Shown: one piece after another, positions 48,801 through 55,178 of the stretch | How positions within the stretch are numbered: the first letter of the stretch is position 1 | Layout: each line of letters opens with the position of its first letter | NCBI RefSeq assembly: GCF_047654785.1 | Contig: NZ_JASGKQ010000003.1 | Location: forward strand, 372,001 to 436,000 | Direction of reading: 5' to 3' | DNA length: 64,000 bases | Source: Pelomonas sp047654785 | Lineage (GTDB): Bacteria; Pseudomonadota; Gammaproteobacteria; Burkholderiales; Burkholderiaceae_C | Made by a program: the position numbers and the translations under genes | The notes under the pieces: generated by a model | Told to the model about the DNA's origin: nothing | What the model saw: the letters and a program-made list of their open reading frames with translations, nothing else | The model's database searches: none

Positions 48801-49083
48801 CGGCGCCGATGCCCAGCGTCATCGCCAGCGGGCCGGCGCCCGGATCGGCCGCCGACGTGGCCTGCACGATGCACGCGCCCAGCGCCACCGCCGGCAGGTA
48901 GCGCAGGCCCAGCACCAGCAGCACCGCCAGGGCCCAGCCGGCGGCCGGGTAGATCGGCGCGATCTGGTGGGGCGGCAGCGCCATCAGCAGGCTCAGCCTG
49001 CCGAGCAGGGCGTACACGGCGGTGATGCCCGCCGACAGCGCCAGGTAGCGCCCGATGCGGAGCATCGCCGCCGCTGGAGTCAT
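45895..49083 (-). CDS. MASE1-CHASE-PAS hybrid sensor histidine kinase
   Basis: A 1062-residue hybrid kinase. An N-terminal MASE1-like region of about eight helices (residues 10-215) has IAPIYPAAGWALAVLLVLGL and WMIWWTGDLMGVLIATPITL. A periplasmic CHASE domain (about 225-480) follows, then one helix (VGLLTTATVGTLLLLLSG), a PAS domain (about 545-665, ending VVEDITDQLR), HisKA with phospho-His694 (RMSHELRTPMNAILGF), an ATPase domain (ILTNLLSNAVKYN, DTGLGLS, GAGIGLVISRRL) and a C-terminal receiver with Asp983 (LLLLDWHLPDG). The ligand is unknown; CHASE domains often sense small extracellular organics. There is no separate output regulator next to it. Confidence 0.92.
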   Translation of the reverse strand: MTPAAAMLRIGRYLALSAGITAVYALLGRLSLLMALPPHQIAPIYPAAGWALAVLLVLGLRYLPAVALGACIVQATSAADPGAGPLAMTLGIGAGAAAQAAVGALLIRRWCGRPALLASPREIGAYLLASALAGFVSPSCATLLLNGAGAIAPGQAGSVWMIWWTGDLMGVLIATPITLALIGQPRAAWATRRFSVGLPMLLTTLLVGLGVAATMEWDRQRLCTDFTRDATAAAQDLSSRLRESLLALEGAHGLVKVKPLPTRREFARATSGFLGEDSPLIALGLALRVPRAEQAHFDAAAMAGDFPAGYHARDRTRSDDLGVPPDEDLLAIRLVEPLSRNAGALGTNVRSIAGARAAVEQAAALGRPVASAGFPLSQDRSGPPGVVIYQPLYRQAGPDGRQLEGVVFATLRPDLLLSRLAAGWPAHLGACLVDLEPGAAFPRLGGPRGCEAVTRGADAALPLVKMPLAFAGRQWEVRIHDLPGPPPAPGRSWAFALVGLLTTATVGTLLLLLSGRTQHVEALVGERTAALEREIAHRALGEQALSQSEQRFRNIFDTAPIGIVFTDVHGGIQEVNPYFCAMVGCGADALLGRRTLDLTHPDEHQEDLRQGRRLLRGEIPYSLRRTRYLRADGSAVHARALVSLLRGSDDRPDRLVGVVEDITDQLRIEELDRARQAAEAASQAKNEFLSRMSHELRTPMNAILGFTQLMQMDAAEPLAPAQRGRAEQIAQAGWHLLEMINDTLDLSRIESGSLRLEPAALALPPLLARALALVQQGAAERGLAVAQRLDPDALQLLGDATRVTQILTNLLSNAVKYNRAGGSIAIEATRPEPGWVEVAVRDTGLGLSDEQRAALFQPFNRLGRERSGLPGAGIGLVISRRLAEMMGGSLRAEAADAGACFVLRLPAADAAAPPAALPASGAPVLPRPAAHRQVLYVEDNPLNAEVMRGILAQRPGLALEVVPTVADGLRALAGRLPALLLLDWHLPDGLGLDLLQRLPELRGPDGGLPPVIVVSANAQPEQIAAAHAAGARHYLTKPLDVRELLALIDELLAAPAEARRAE

Positions 49084-49087
49084 CGAG

Positions 49088-49149
49088 CCCCCCTTCGGCC
49101 TGCGGCCTGTCCCCCCGAGGGGGAGCGAGCTTGCTTGGGGCGGCCCGGC
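49088..49149 (+). repeat. Type A dispersed palindromic repeat between sensor kinase and permease genes
   Basis: CCCCCCGAGGGGG (within 49111-49123) followed by AGCGAGCTTGC and TTGGGGCGGCCCGGC. It fills nearly all of the 73-bp gap. See the copies at 7884 and 33078. Confidence 0.75.
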
Positions 49150-49156
49150 GCGGCGC

Positions 49157-51721
49157 TCATTCAGCCTGCGCTTCCCGCAGCGTCTGCACCACCGGCCGCT
49201 GCAGCACGCCGCGCAGGCTCCACCAGCCCGCGCCCCAGGCCAGCAGCGCGCCGCAGGCGGCGCCGGCCAGCGGCACCCAGGGCTTGAGCTGCCAGTCGAA
49301 CTCGAACACGAAGCGCGCCAGCAGTGCCGCCAGCGCCACCGCCACGGCGCCGGCCAGGAAGCCGGCCAGCGCGCCCACGCCCAGCAGCTCGGCGCGCTGC
49401 ACCTGCGCCAGCAGCGACGACGGCGCGCCCAGCGCCCGCATCAGCGCGAACTCGCGCGTGCGCGCCTCGCGCGTGCTGCCCACCGCGGCCAGCAGCACGA
49501 CCAGGCCGGTGGCCAGCGTGAAGCCGAACAGGAACTGCACCGCCTGGATCACCTGGTCCAGCACGCCCTGCACCTGGTTGAGCTGGGCCGACACGTCGAT
49601 GACCGTCAGGTTGGGGAACTGCCGCGCCAGGTCGCGGTCCAGCCGGGAGCCGGCCGGCATGCGGTAGGCGGCGATCTGCGTGGCCGGCAGCTCGGGCAAC
49701 TCGGCGGCCTCGAACAGCACGAAGAAGTTCACCCGCATCGACGACCAGTCCACCTTGCGCAGGCTGGTGATGCGGCCCTGCACCGGCTGGCCGGCGATGT
49801 CGAAGGCCAGCGTGTCGCCCAGCTTCAGGCCCAGCGTCTGCGCCAGGCCGTCCTCCACGCTCAGGCCCAGCTCGCCGGGCGCGGCCGCGCCCCAGCGGCC
49901 GGCGACGAGCTGGTTGTGCGCCGGCAGCTCGGCGGTGTGGCTGAGGTTGAACTCGCGCTCGGCCAGGCGCTGCGCGCGGTCCTCGGCGAAGCGGCGGGCC
50001 TGCACCGGCTCGCCGCCGATCGCGGTCAGCCGGCCGCGGATCATCGGGTACCAGTCGTACCGGGCGATGCCGGCGCCCGCCAGCGCCTGGCGGAAGGCCT
50101 CGCCCTGGTCGGGCTGGATGTTGATGACGAAGCGGTCCGGCGCCGCGGCCGGCGTGGCGCGGCGCCAGCTGTCGATCAGGTCGGTGCGCAGCAGCACCAG
50201 CAGCGCCAGCGCCAGCAGCCCGACGGCCAGCGCCGCCACCTGCATCACCGCGAAGCCCGGCCGCGCCGCCACCTGGCGCGTGGCCAGCAGCAGCCAGCGC
50301 GGCACGCCGGCCCCGCCGACGTTGACCGGCACGACGCGGCGCAGCAGCGTCACCGCCCCCCAGGCCAGCCCCGCGAACACCAGCACCGCGGCGGCGAAGC
50401 CGCCCGCAGCGATGGCGCCCAGCGTCGCGTCCCCCGCCAGCACGACCAGGATGGCCGCCAGCCCCGCGACGCCCGCGCCCAGCACCAGCAGCGAGCCGGC
50501 CTTGGGCGCGCCCAGGTCGCGGCGGATGACGCGCAGCGGCGGCACGGCGGCCAGCTGCAGCACCGGCGGCAGGCCGAAGCCCATCAGCAGCGACAGCCCC
50601 AGCCCCAGCCCCAGCAGCGCCGGCCACAGGCCGGGCGCCGGCAGCGCCACCTCGATGAGGCCGGCCAGCAGCGACACGAACACCTGGTGCAGCGCCAGGC
50701 CGGCCAGCACGCCGCCCAGGCTCGCGGCCAGCCCGGCGATCAGGAACTCCAGCGCATGCGCCCAGGCGATGCGCCGCTGCGGCTGGCCGAGCACGCGCAG
50801 CATCGCGCAGGCGTCCAGGTGCCGCGCCGCGAAGTCGCGCGCGGCCAGCGCCACGGCCACCGCGGCCAGCAGCGCCGACAGCATCGCCACCAGGCGCAGG
50901 AAGCGCGCGGCGCGGTCCAGCGTCTGGCGCATCTCCGGGCGGCCGGACTCCAGCGACTCCAGCCGCACGCCGCGCAACTGGCCGTCCTTGACCAGCTGCT
51001 CCGCGCGGGCGACGAAGCGGCGCACCGCGTCCGGCGCCGCGCCGGGGCCGGGCACCACGGCCAGGCGGTAGGTGATGCGGCTGGCGGGCTGCACCAGGTG
51101 GGTGGCGGCGAGGTCGGCCTCGGCCAGCATCACGCGCGGCGCGAAATTCATGAAGCCGGCACCGCGGTCGGGCTCGGTCCGGATCAGCGCGGCCAGCCGC
51201 AGGCGGCTGTCGCCCAGCAGCAGCGCGTCGCCCAGCTTCAGGCCCAGGCCGTCGGCCACGGCCGGGTCAGCCCACACCTCGCCGGGCGCCGGCGCGCCCT
51301 GGCGGCCGGGCAGGGCCTCGCGCAGCGCGATGCGCCCGCGCAGCGGATAGCCCGCGCCGACCGCCTTCACGGCCACCAGCCGGCTCTCGCCACCCTGCGC
51401 CTCGTCGGCGCGCGCCATGCTCGGGAACGCGGCGCTGCGCACGGTGGTGAGCCGCAGCGCGGCGGCGAGGTCGACGATGGCCTGCGGCGTCGGCTGGTCG
51501 CTGGCGACGACGGCGTCGCCGCCCAGCAGCTGCGCGGCGTCCCGGCGCAGGCCCTGGTCCAGCCGGTCCGACAGGAAGGCGACGGCGCACAGCGCCGCCA
51601 CCGCCAGCGCCACGGCCAGCATCAGCAGCCGCAGCTCGCCGGCCCGCCAGTCCCGCAGCAGCTGCCGCCAGGCGACGGCGAGGAGGGCGGGCGGGCGCGG
51701 GGGCGGCGAGGGGGGCGTCAT
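49157..51721 (-). CDS. FtsX-like ABC transporter permease (YbbP type)
   Basis: An 854-residue permease with two FtsX/MacB repeat halves. A first helix (LLMLAVALAVAALCAVAFL) is followed by a periplasmic core domain, then clusters of helices at about residues 255-420 and 425-520, a second periplasmic domain (530-720) and the final three helices, containing LFGFTLATGLVVLLAAVGST and LMRALGAPSSLLAQVQRAEL. YbbP permeases normally partner with the ATPase YbbA and often with the lysophospholipase TesA, and are thought to move or extract lipids or hydrophobic compounds. No ATPase gene is adjacent in the window. Start 51721 lies just before the first helix. Confidence 0.88.
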   Translation of the reverse strand: MTPPSPPPRPPALLAVAWRQLLRDWRAGELRLLMLAVALAVAALCAVAFLSDRLDQGLRRDAAQLLGGDAVVASDQPTPQAIVDLAAALRLTTVRSAAFPSMARADEAQGGESRLVAVKAVGAGYPLRGRIALREALPGRQGAPAPGEVWADPAVADGLGLKLGDALLLGDSRLRLAALIRTEPDRGAGFMNFAPRVMLAEADLAATHLVQPASRITYRLAVVPGPGAAPDAVRRFVARAEQLVKDGQLRGVRLESLESGRPEMRQTLDRAARFLRLVAMLSALLAAVAVALAARDFAARHLDACAMLRVLGQPQRRIAWAHALEFLIAGLAASLGGVLAGLALHQVFVSLLAGLIEVALPAPGLWPALLGLGLGLSLLMGFGLPPVLQLAAVPPLRVIRRDLGAPKAGSLLVLGAGVAGLAAILVVLAGDATLGAIAAGGFAAAVLVFAGLAWGAVTLLRRVVPVNVGGAGVPRWLLLATRQVAARPGFAVMQVAALAVGLLALALLVLLRTDLIDSWRRATPAAAPDRFVINIQPDQGEAFRQALAGAGIARYDWYPMIRGRLTAIGGEPVQARRFAEDRAQRLAEREFNLSHTAELPAHNQLVAGRWGAAAPGELGLSVEDGLAQTLGLKLGDTLAFDIAGQPVQGRITSLRKVDWSSMRVNFFVLFEAAELPELPATQIAAYRMPAGSRLDRDLARQFPNLTVIDVSAQLNQVQGVLDQVIQAVQFLFGFTLATGLVVLLAAVGSTREARTREFALMRALGAPSSLLAQVQRAELLGVGALAGFLAGAVAVALAALLARFVFEFDWQLKPWVPLAGAACGALLAWGAGWWSLRGVLQRPVVQTLREAQAE

Positions 51722-51775
51722 GCGCGCGACTGTAGCGGCGCGCCGGCCCGCCGCCGGGCAAGGCCGGCTACCGCC

Positions 51776-52048
51776 CGGGGCTGCATGCTGGGCGACCTCA
51801 GCCTCGAAGTGGGCGACCGGAGCGCGGCCATGCGTGAGCGGCTCGCGGTGCATTTCCGTGCGTGGAGCGGCCTGTTCGAGGACTGCATCGCGCAGGCGCA
51901 GGCCAGCGGGGCCATCCGCAACCGCCTGCCTGCGGCCATGCTCGCGCCGTTCCTGCTGAACAGCTGGGAGGGTGCGCTGCTGCGGATGCGCGTGGAGAAA
52001 AGCGACGCCCCGCTGGACGAATTCGTCCAGGTGGTCTTCAGTGCGCTG
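51776..52048 (+). pseudogene. TetR-family regulator, C-terminal remnant
   Basis: Reading in frame from 51776 gives RGCMLGDLSLEVGDRSAAMR, ERLAVHFRAWSGLFEDCIAQ, AQASGAIRNRLP and FLLNSWEGALLRMRVEKSDA. This is the ligand-binding C-terminus of TetR/AcrR regulators. The DNA-binding helix-turn-helix half is absent: upstream is only 54 bp of non-coding DNA and then the permease start on the other strand. The frame has no own stop before it runs antisense into yhaV. It looks like the surviving end of a regulator truncated by rearrangement, perhaps when the toxin-antitoxin module arrived. Confidence 0.8.
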
Positions 52049-52513
52049 CTATTGATCCATCGCCCGCTGCCAGTCCGTCTTGCTCGCCTTCACCAGCGCC
52101 GCCCAATCGTCGGGTGGGTTGCCCCGGCCGAGCATCTTCTCGAACACCGCATACGGGTCGGACTTGCTGCCTGCCGATCGCAAGGTCTGCTCGTCGTTGA
52201 CCCAGGCGTACACGATGACCTTCGCTTTCGAGTCGTACCGGAAGAACAGCCGGTATCGCCGTCCGAGCTTGGCCCTGCGCCAGTGGCGATAGGCCGGCCC
52301 CAGGGTGTTGCCCTGCCGGTACTCGTCGCGCGCTGGGTCGCCCGGCACCACGTCCAGCATCAACTGCACCAAAGCCCGGAAGAACCTGACGTTGGCGTTG
52401 GACGCGAAGCCTTCCGGGTCGTTCTCCTGCGCGCGCAGCACGGCCGCGCGCAGCTTCGTCAACTGCCCGATCAGGTTGTCGTGGAACAGCAGTGCCCAGC
52501 CATGCCGCTGCAT
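52049..52513 (-). CDS. yhaV: Type II toxin YhaV (RelE-superfamily ribonuclease)
   Basis: A 154-residue toxin with the YhaV hallmarks: MQRHGWALLFHDNLIGQLTK, NANVRFFRALVQLMLDVVPG, DPARDEYRQGNTLGPAYRHW, RRAKLGRRYRLFFRYDSKAK, VNDEQTLRSAGSKSDPYAVF and GRGNPPDDWAALV. YhaV cleaves mRNA and is neutralized by PrlF. The full length and intact Arg-rich core suggest it is functional. The ATG overlaps the antitoxin stop as ATGA. Its 3' end directly abuts the TetR remnant on the opposite strand. Confidence 0.95.
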   Translation of the reverse strand: MQRHGWALLFHDNLIGQLTKLRAAVLRAQENDPEGFASNANVRFFRALVQLMLDVVPGDPARDEYRQGNTLGPAYRHWRRAKLGRRYRLFFRYDSKAKVIVYAWVNDEQTLRSAGSKSDPYAVFEKMLGRGNPPDDWAALVKASKTDWQRAMDQ

Positions 52514-52830
52514 CAGAGTTCCACGTCCTCATCGAAGTCATCGCCCAGGACGACCTTGTGGCCGGCATGCTCCAGCATCGTGCGAGCCAGTTCCTCGGGC
52601 AGCCCGCAGATGTTCCGGCCCGCTTCGATGTCGCGGGCCAGTAGGTCCAGGAACGACGCAATGGCGGGGTCTTCATGCTCGGCATCGGCGCGAGTCACGA
52701 CCACCTCACCGCCGCGCAGGTCGAACGCCACCTTGCCGCCGGTGTCCACGCCCAGCACTTGCCGGATGGATCTGGGCAGCGTGATCTGGCCCTTGGAGGT
52801 CAGCGTCGCGACTTCGTGGATTTCGGGCAT
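52513..52830 (-). CDS. prlF: Type II antitoxin PrlF (SohA), AbrB-fold
   Basis: A 105-residue antitoxin with an N-terminal SpoVT/AbrB swapped-hairpin DNA-binding domain (EVATLTSKGQITLPRSIRQV, then DTGGKVAFDLRGGEVVVTRA) and an acidic C-terminal tail (HKVVLGDDFDEDVEL) that should wrap the toxin. The start at 52830 matches the family; an upstream ATG at 52893 would run through the operator and is unlikely. It precedes yhaV with a 4-bp overlap and probably represses its own promoter through the palindrome at 52860-52879. Confidence 0.93.
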   Translation of the reverse strand: MPEIHEVATLTSKGQITLPRSIRQVLGVDTGGKVAFDLRGGEVVVTRADAEHEDPAIASFLDLLARDIEAGRNICGLPEELARTMLEHAGHKVVLGDDFDEDVEL

Positions 52831-52857
52831 GGCGGCATTCCTGGTGGCAATGCCGGC

Positions 52858-52886
52858 ATGGTAAGGAAAATACCTTACCTCATCAA
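52858..52886 (-). promoter_or_regulatory. prlF-yhaV promoter and palindromic operator
   Basis: GGTAAGG (52860-52866) and CCTTACC (52873-52879) form a perfect dyad with a 6-bp AT spacer. On the minus strand TTGATG (-35, 52881-52886) and TACCAT (-10, 52858-52863) are 17 bp apart, so the dyad lies between and over the promoter elements, as expected for autorepression by PrlF. Confidence 0.7.
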
Positions 52887-52924
52887 CGCGCATGCCGCTT
52901 CGGCGGCGGTGGATGACTTGATCC

Positions 52925-52999
52925 TGGAGCGGGCGAAGGGAGTCGAACCCTCGTCATTGGCTTGGGAAGCCAAGGTAATGGCCGTTATACGACGCCCGC
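52925..52999 (-). tRNA. tRNA-Gly (anticodon CCC)
   Basis: The minus strand folds as a cloverleaf. The acceptor stem is GCGGGCG with CGCCCGC, the anticodon arm is TTGGC-TTCCCAA-GCCAA giving anticodon CCC, and the T arm GAGGG-TTCGACT-CCCTT contains TTCGA. A discriminator T and an encoded CCA (52925-52927) end it. It decodes GGG glycine codons. It lies 94 bp beyond the prlF start and may have been a target for acquisition of neighbouring DNA, though no att-like repeat is visible. Confidence 0.93.
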
Positions 53000-53056
53000 C
53001 GGGAAAGCCGGGAGTCTATGCGAAGGCGCGCCTCCTGGACGCGCCCGCTGCGGCCA

Positions 53057-54736
53057 TCACTCCCGCGTGATGCGCCCCGGCGTCGCGCTTTCGACGGCCC
53101 GCGGGTTGGCGCGCAGCAGGTCCACCAGCGCGTCGATGTCGGTGCCCAGCACGGCGCGGTCGCGGCCGTGCTTGAAGCCGACCTGCTCGTCGCCGCCTTC
53201 CGACAGGAAGTTGTTGACGACCACGCGGTAGTCCTTCGTGCGGTTCAGCGGCTGGCCGCCGACCAGGATCTCGCCCAGCTGCGGCTGGCCATCGGCGCCG
53301 GTGCGCCAGTGGTAGCGCAGCGTGGACGAGGGCTGCAGCAGGCGCGGGCTGGCCTTGCCCTTGGGCAGCTGGCGCAGCAGCACGTCGTACAGCTGCTGGC
53401 CGGTGAGCGTCAGCGCGACGAGGTCGTTGCCGAAGGGCTGGATGGCGATCAGGTCGCTCATCGTCGTGGGCTTGCCGGGCTCCACGACCAGGTCGGCGCG
53501 GATGCCGCCGGGGTTCATGAAGGCCAGGTCCGCCGGCCCCTGCTTGCGGGCGAAGGCGAGCTGGCTGTCGGCGATCAGGTTGCCCAGCGCCGAGTCGCCG
53601 TGCGGCTCCCTGGCGCTGCGCAGCGCGCCGTGCGGCAGCGTGGCCACGGGCTTCAGGCGCGCGGCCTCGGTCAGCGCCGCGGCGCGGGCCACCAGGTCGG
53701 CCAGCGCCGGGTTGGGCGCATAGGCGGACTGCAGCACCGGGTGGTTGACGGCCTGGGCATCCAGCACCTTGCCGGCGGCATCGAGCGTCAGCCGGCTCTC
53801 GGTGATCCAGCCGCCGTAGCTGCCCGCCTGCACGACGAGGCGGCCGTCGATCTTGCAGGTGTAGGCCTGGTGGGTGTGGCCGCCGATGATGATGGCGTAG
53901 GCCGGATCCAGCCGCCGGGCGATGTCCAGCACGCGGCCGGTCAGCGTGGGGCAGGCGTAGGTCGGGTCGTTGGCCTGGCCGCCCGGGCCTTGCACGCCGC
54001 CTTCGTGCATCACGGCCACGAGCACCTGCGCGCCCTCGGCCTTGAGCTGCGGCACCAGCGCGTTCAGCGTGTCGGCCTCGTCCGCGAAGCGGATGCCCTG
54101 GATCGCCCGGGCGACGATGACGGCCGGCGTCTCCCGGGTCGCCACGCCGGCGATCGCCACCTTGAAGCCGGCGGCCTGCCGCATGACGTGGGTGGGCAGC
54201 AGCGGCCGGCCCGTGGCCGCGTCCAGCACATTGGCGCCCAGGTAGGGGAAGCCGGCGCCCTTGAAGCCGGGCCAGGCGCAGTCGGTCGGGCCGCAGTCGC
54301 CGCGCGCCTTGCGCAGCAGCTCGGGCAGGCCGGCGTCCAGCTCGTGGTTGCCCAGCGCGCTGGACGAGATGCCCAGCGTCGACATCGCGTCCAGCGACGG
54401 CTCGTCGCGCAGCAGGCCGGAGATCAGCGGCGACGCGCCGATCAGGTCGCCGCCGGCCACGACCACGGCCTCGGGGTGCTTGGCCTTCAGGGCCGCCATC
54501 GCGCTGGCCAGGTAGGCCGCGCCGCCGGCCGGCTGCGGCCTGACGTCGCCGGTGGCGGGGTCGGGCAGGCGCGGCATCAGCGGCGTCGGCCGCGCCGACT
54601 GGATGTTGCCGTGGAAGTCGTTGATGGACAGCAGCGTCAGCTCGGTGGTGCGGGGCGGCGGCGTGGCGCAGCCGGCCAGCAGGGCGGCGATGGCGAGGCC
54701 GGGCAAACCGAGGCGGAAGGAAGTGGGTAGGGCCAT
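53057..54736 (-). CDS. 5'-nucleotidase/UshA-like metallophosphatase lipoprotein
   Basis: A 559-residue two-domain enzyme. A lipoprotein signal (LAIAALLAGC, Cys23) is followed by the metallophosphatase domain with NDFHGN, GGDLIGASP, GNHELDAG, MHEGG and GGHTHQ, which form the two-metal site, and the C-terminal 5'-nucleotidase domain (PLGALRS-like PHGALRSAREPHGDSALGN, FMNPGGIRADL, QPFGNDLVALTLTGQQLYDV). It should hydrolyse nucleotides to nucleosides and phosphate in the periplasm. It stands alone between tRNA-Gly and the divergent Oar-like receptor. Confidence 0.92.
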   Translation of the reverse strand: MALPTSFRLGLPGLAIAALLAGCATPPPRTTELTLLSINDFHGNIQSARPTPLMPRLPDPATGDVRPQPAGGAAYLASAMAALKAKHPEAVVVAGGDLIGASPLISGLLRDEPSLDAMSTLGISSSALGNHELDAGLPELLRKARGDCGPTDCAWPGFKGAGFPYLGANVLDAATGRPLLPTHVMRQAAGFKVAIAGVATRETPAVIVARAIQGIRFADEADTLNALVPQLKAEGAQVLVAVMHEGGVQGPGGQANDPTYACPTLTGRVLDIARRLDPAYAIIIGGHTHQAYTCKIDGRLVVQAGSYGGWITESRLTLDAAGKVLDAQAVNHPVLQSAYAPNPALADLVARAAALTEAARLKPVATLPHGALRSAREPHGDSALGNLIADSQLAFARKQGPADLAFMNPGGIRADLVVEPGKPTTMSDLIAIQPFGNDLVALTLTGQQLYDVLLRQLPKGKASPRLLQPSSTLRYHWRTGADGQPQLGEILVGGQPLNRTKDYRVVVNNFLSEGGDEQVGFKHGRDRAVLGTDIDALVDLLRANPRAVESATPGRITRE

Positions 54737-55178
54737 GGCGGGGTCCGCTTGAAGGAAGCGGCGATCTTAAAAGTGGCCGGGCGGTGGGAGGTTGTAGCGG
54801 CTGAGCGACAACCCTGCCCCCTGCCGCCAGGTGCCCGCGCCCGCCGGGCCGTGGCCGGATTGGTGCGTCAAACGGCCGGCGAAGGACCGGTTTTCCCCGT
54901 GTGGATGCGGCCTGCGGCCGGCCCGGCGGGGTGGCGGGCGGCGCGCCGGAATGCACCGCCATGGTGCGCAAGGCGGGGGCGGGCTGTATGAAACGGGCCA
55001 CTTCTGACTTACCCGTAAAGTTCTGTCACGGAAAGTCATGACAATTCCGCCCACCGTTGCTGGCACGTGTTTTTCTTGCACCGGCGCCGCAACCGCGAGA
55101 CGCGCGACATGCCGTTTCTCGTGACGATTTTCGACATCAGCCGCGCGTGACGCCGCGCGCACAACAGGAGTGATTGGG
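54737..55178. other. Non-coding divergent regulatory region (5'-nucleotidase / Oar-like receptor)
   Basis: A 442-bp gap with no credible gene. It holds a GGTTGT/ACAACC dyad (54790-54813), a relatively AT-rich stretch at 55005-55080 with TTACCCGTAA and a TGTCA/TGACA inverted pair (about 55025-55045), and AGGAG at 55166-55170 as the receptor's ribosome-binding site. The AT-rich part is the likely promoter and leader of the receptor gene, but I cannot fix a start site. Confidence 0.5.

Noticed and set aside
52831..53056. An integrated element bounded by att sites at tRNA-Gly.
   Set aside because: No integrase gene and no direct repeat of the tRNA 3' end is visible in the flanking sequence.
55066..55085. 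A sigma-54-like promoter (TGGCAC then TTGCA) upstream of the Oar-like receptor.
   Set aside because: The two halves are separated by 9 bp instead of the required 5, so the GG and GC dinucleotides are out of register.
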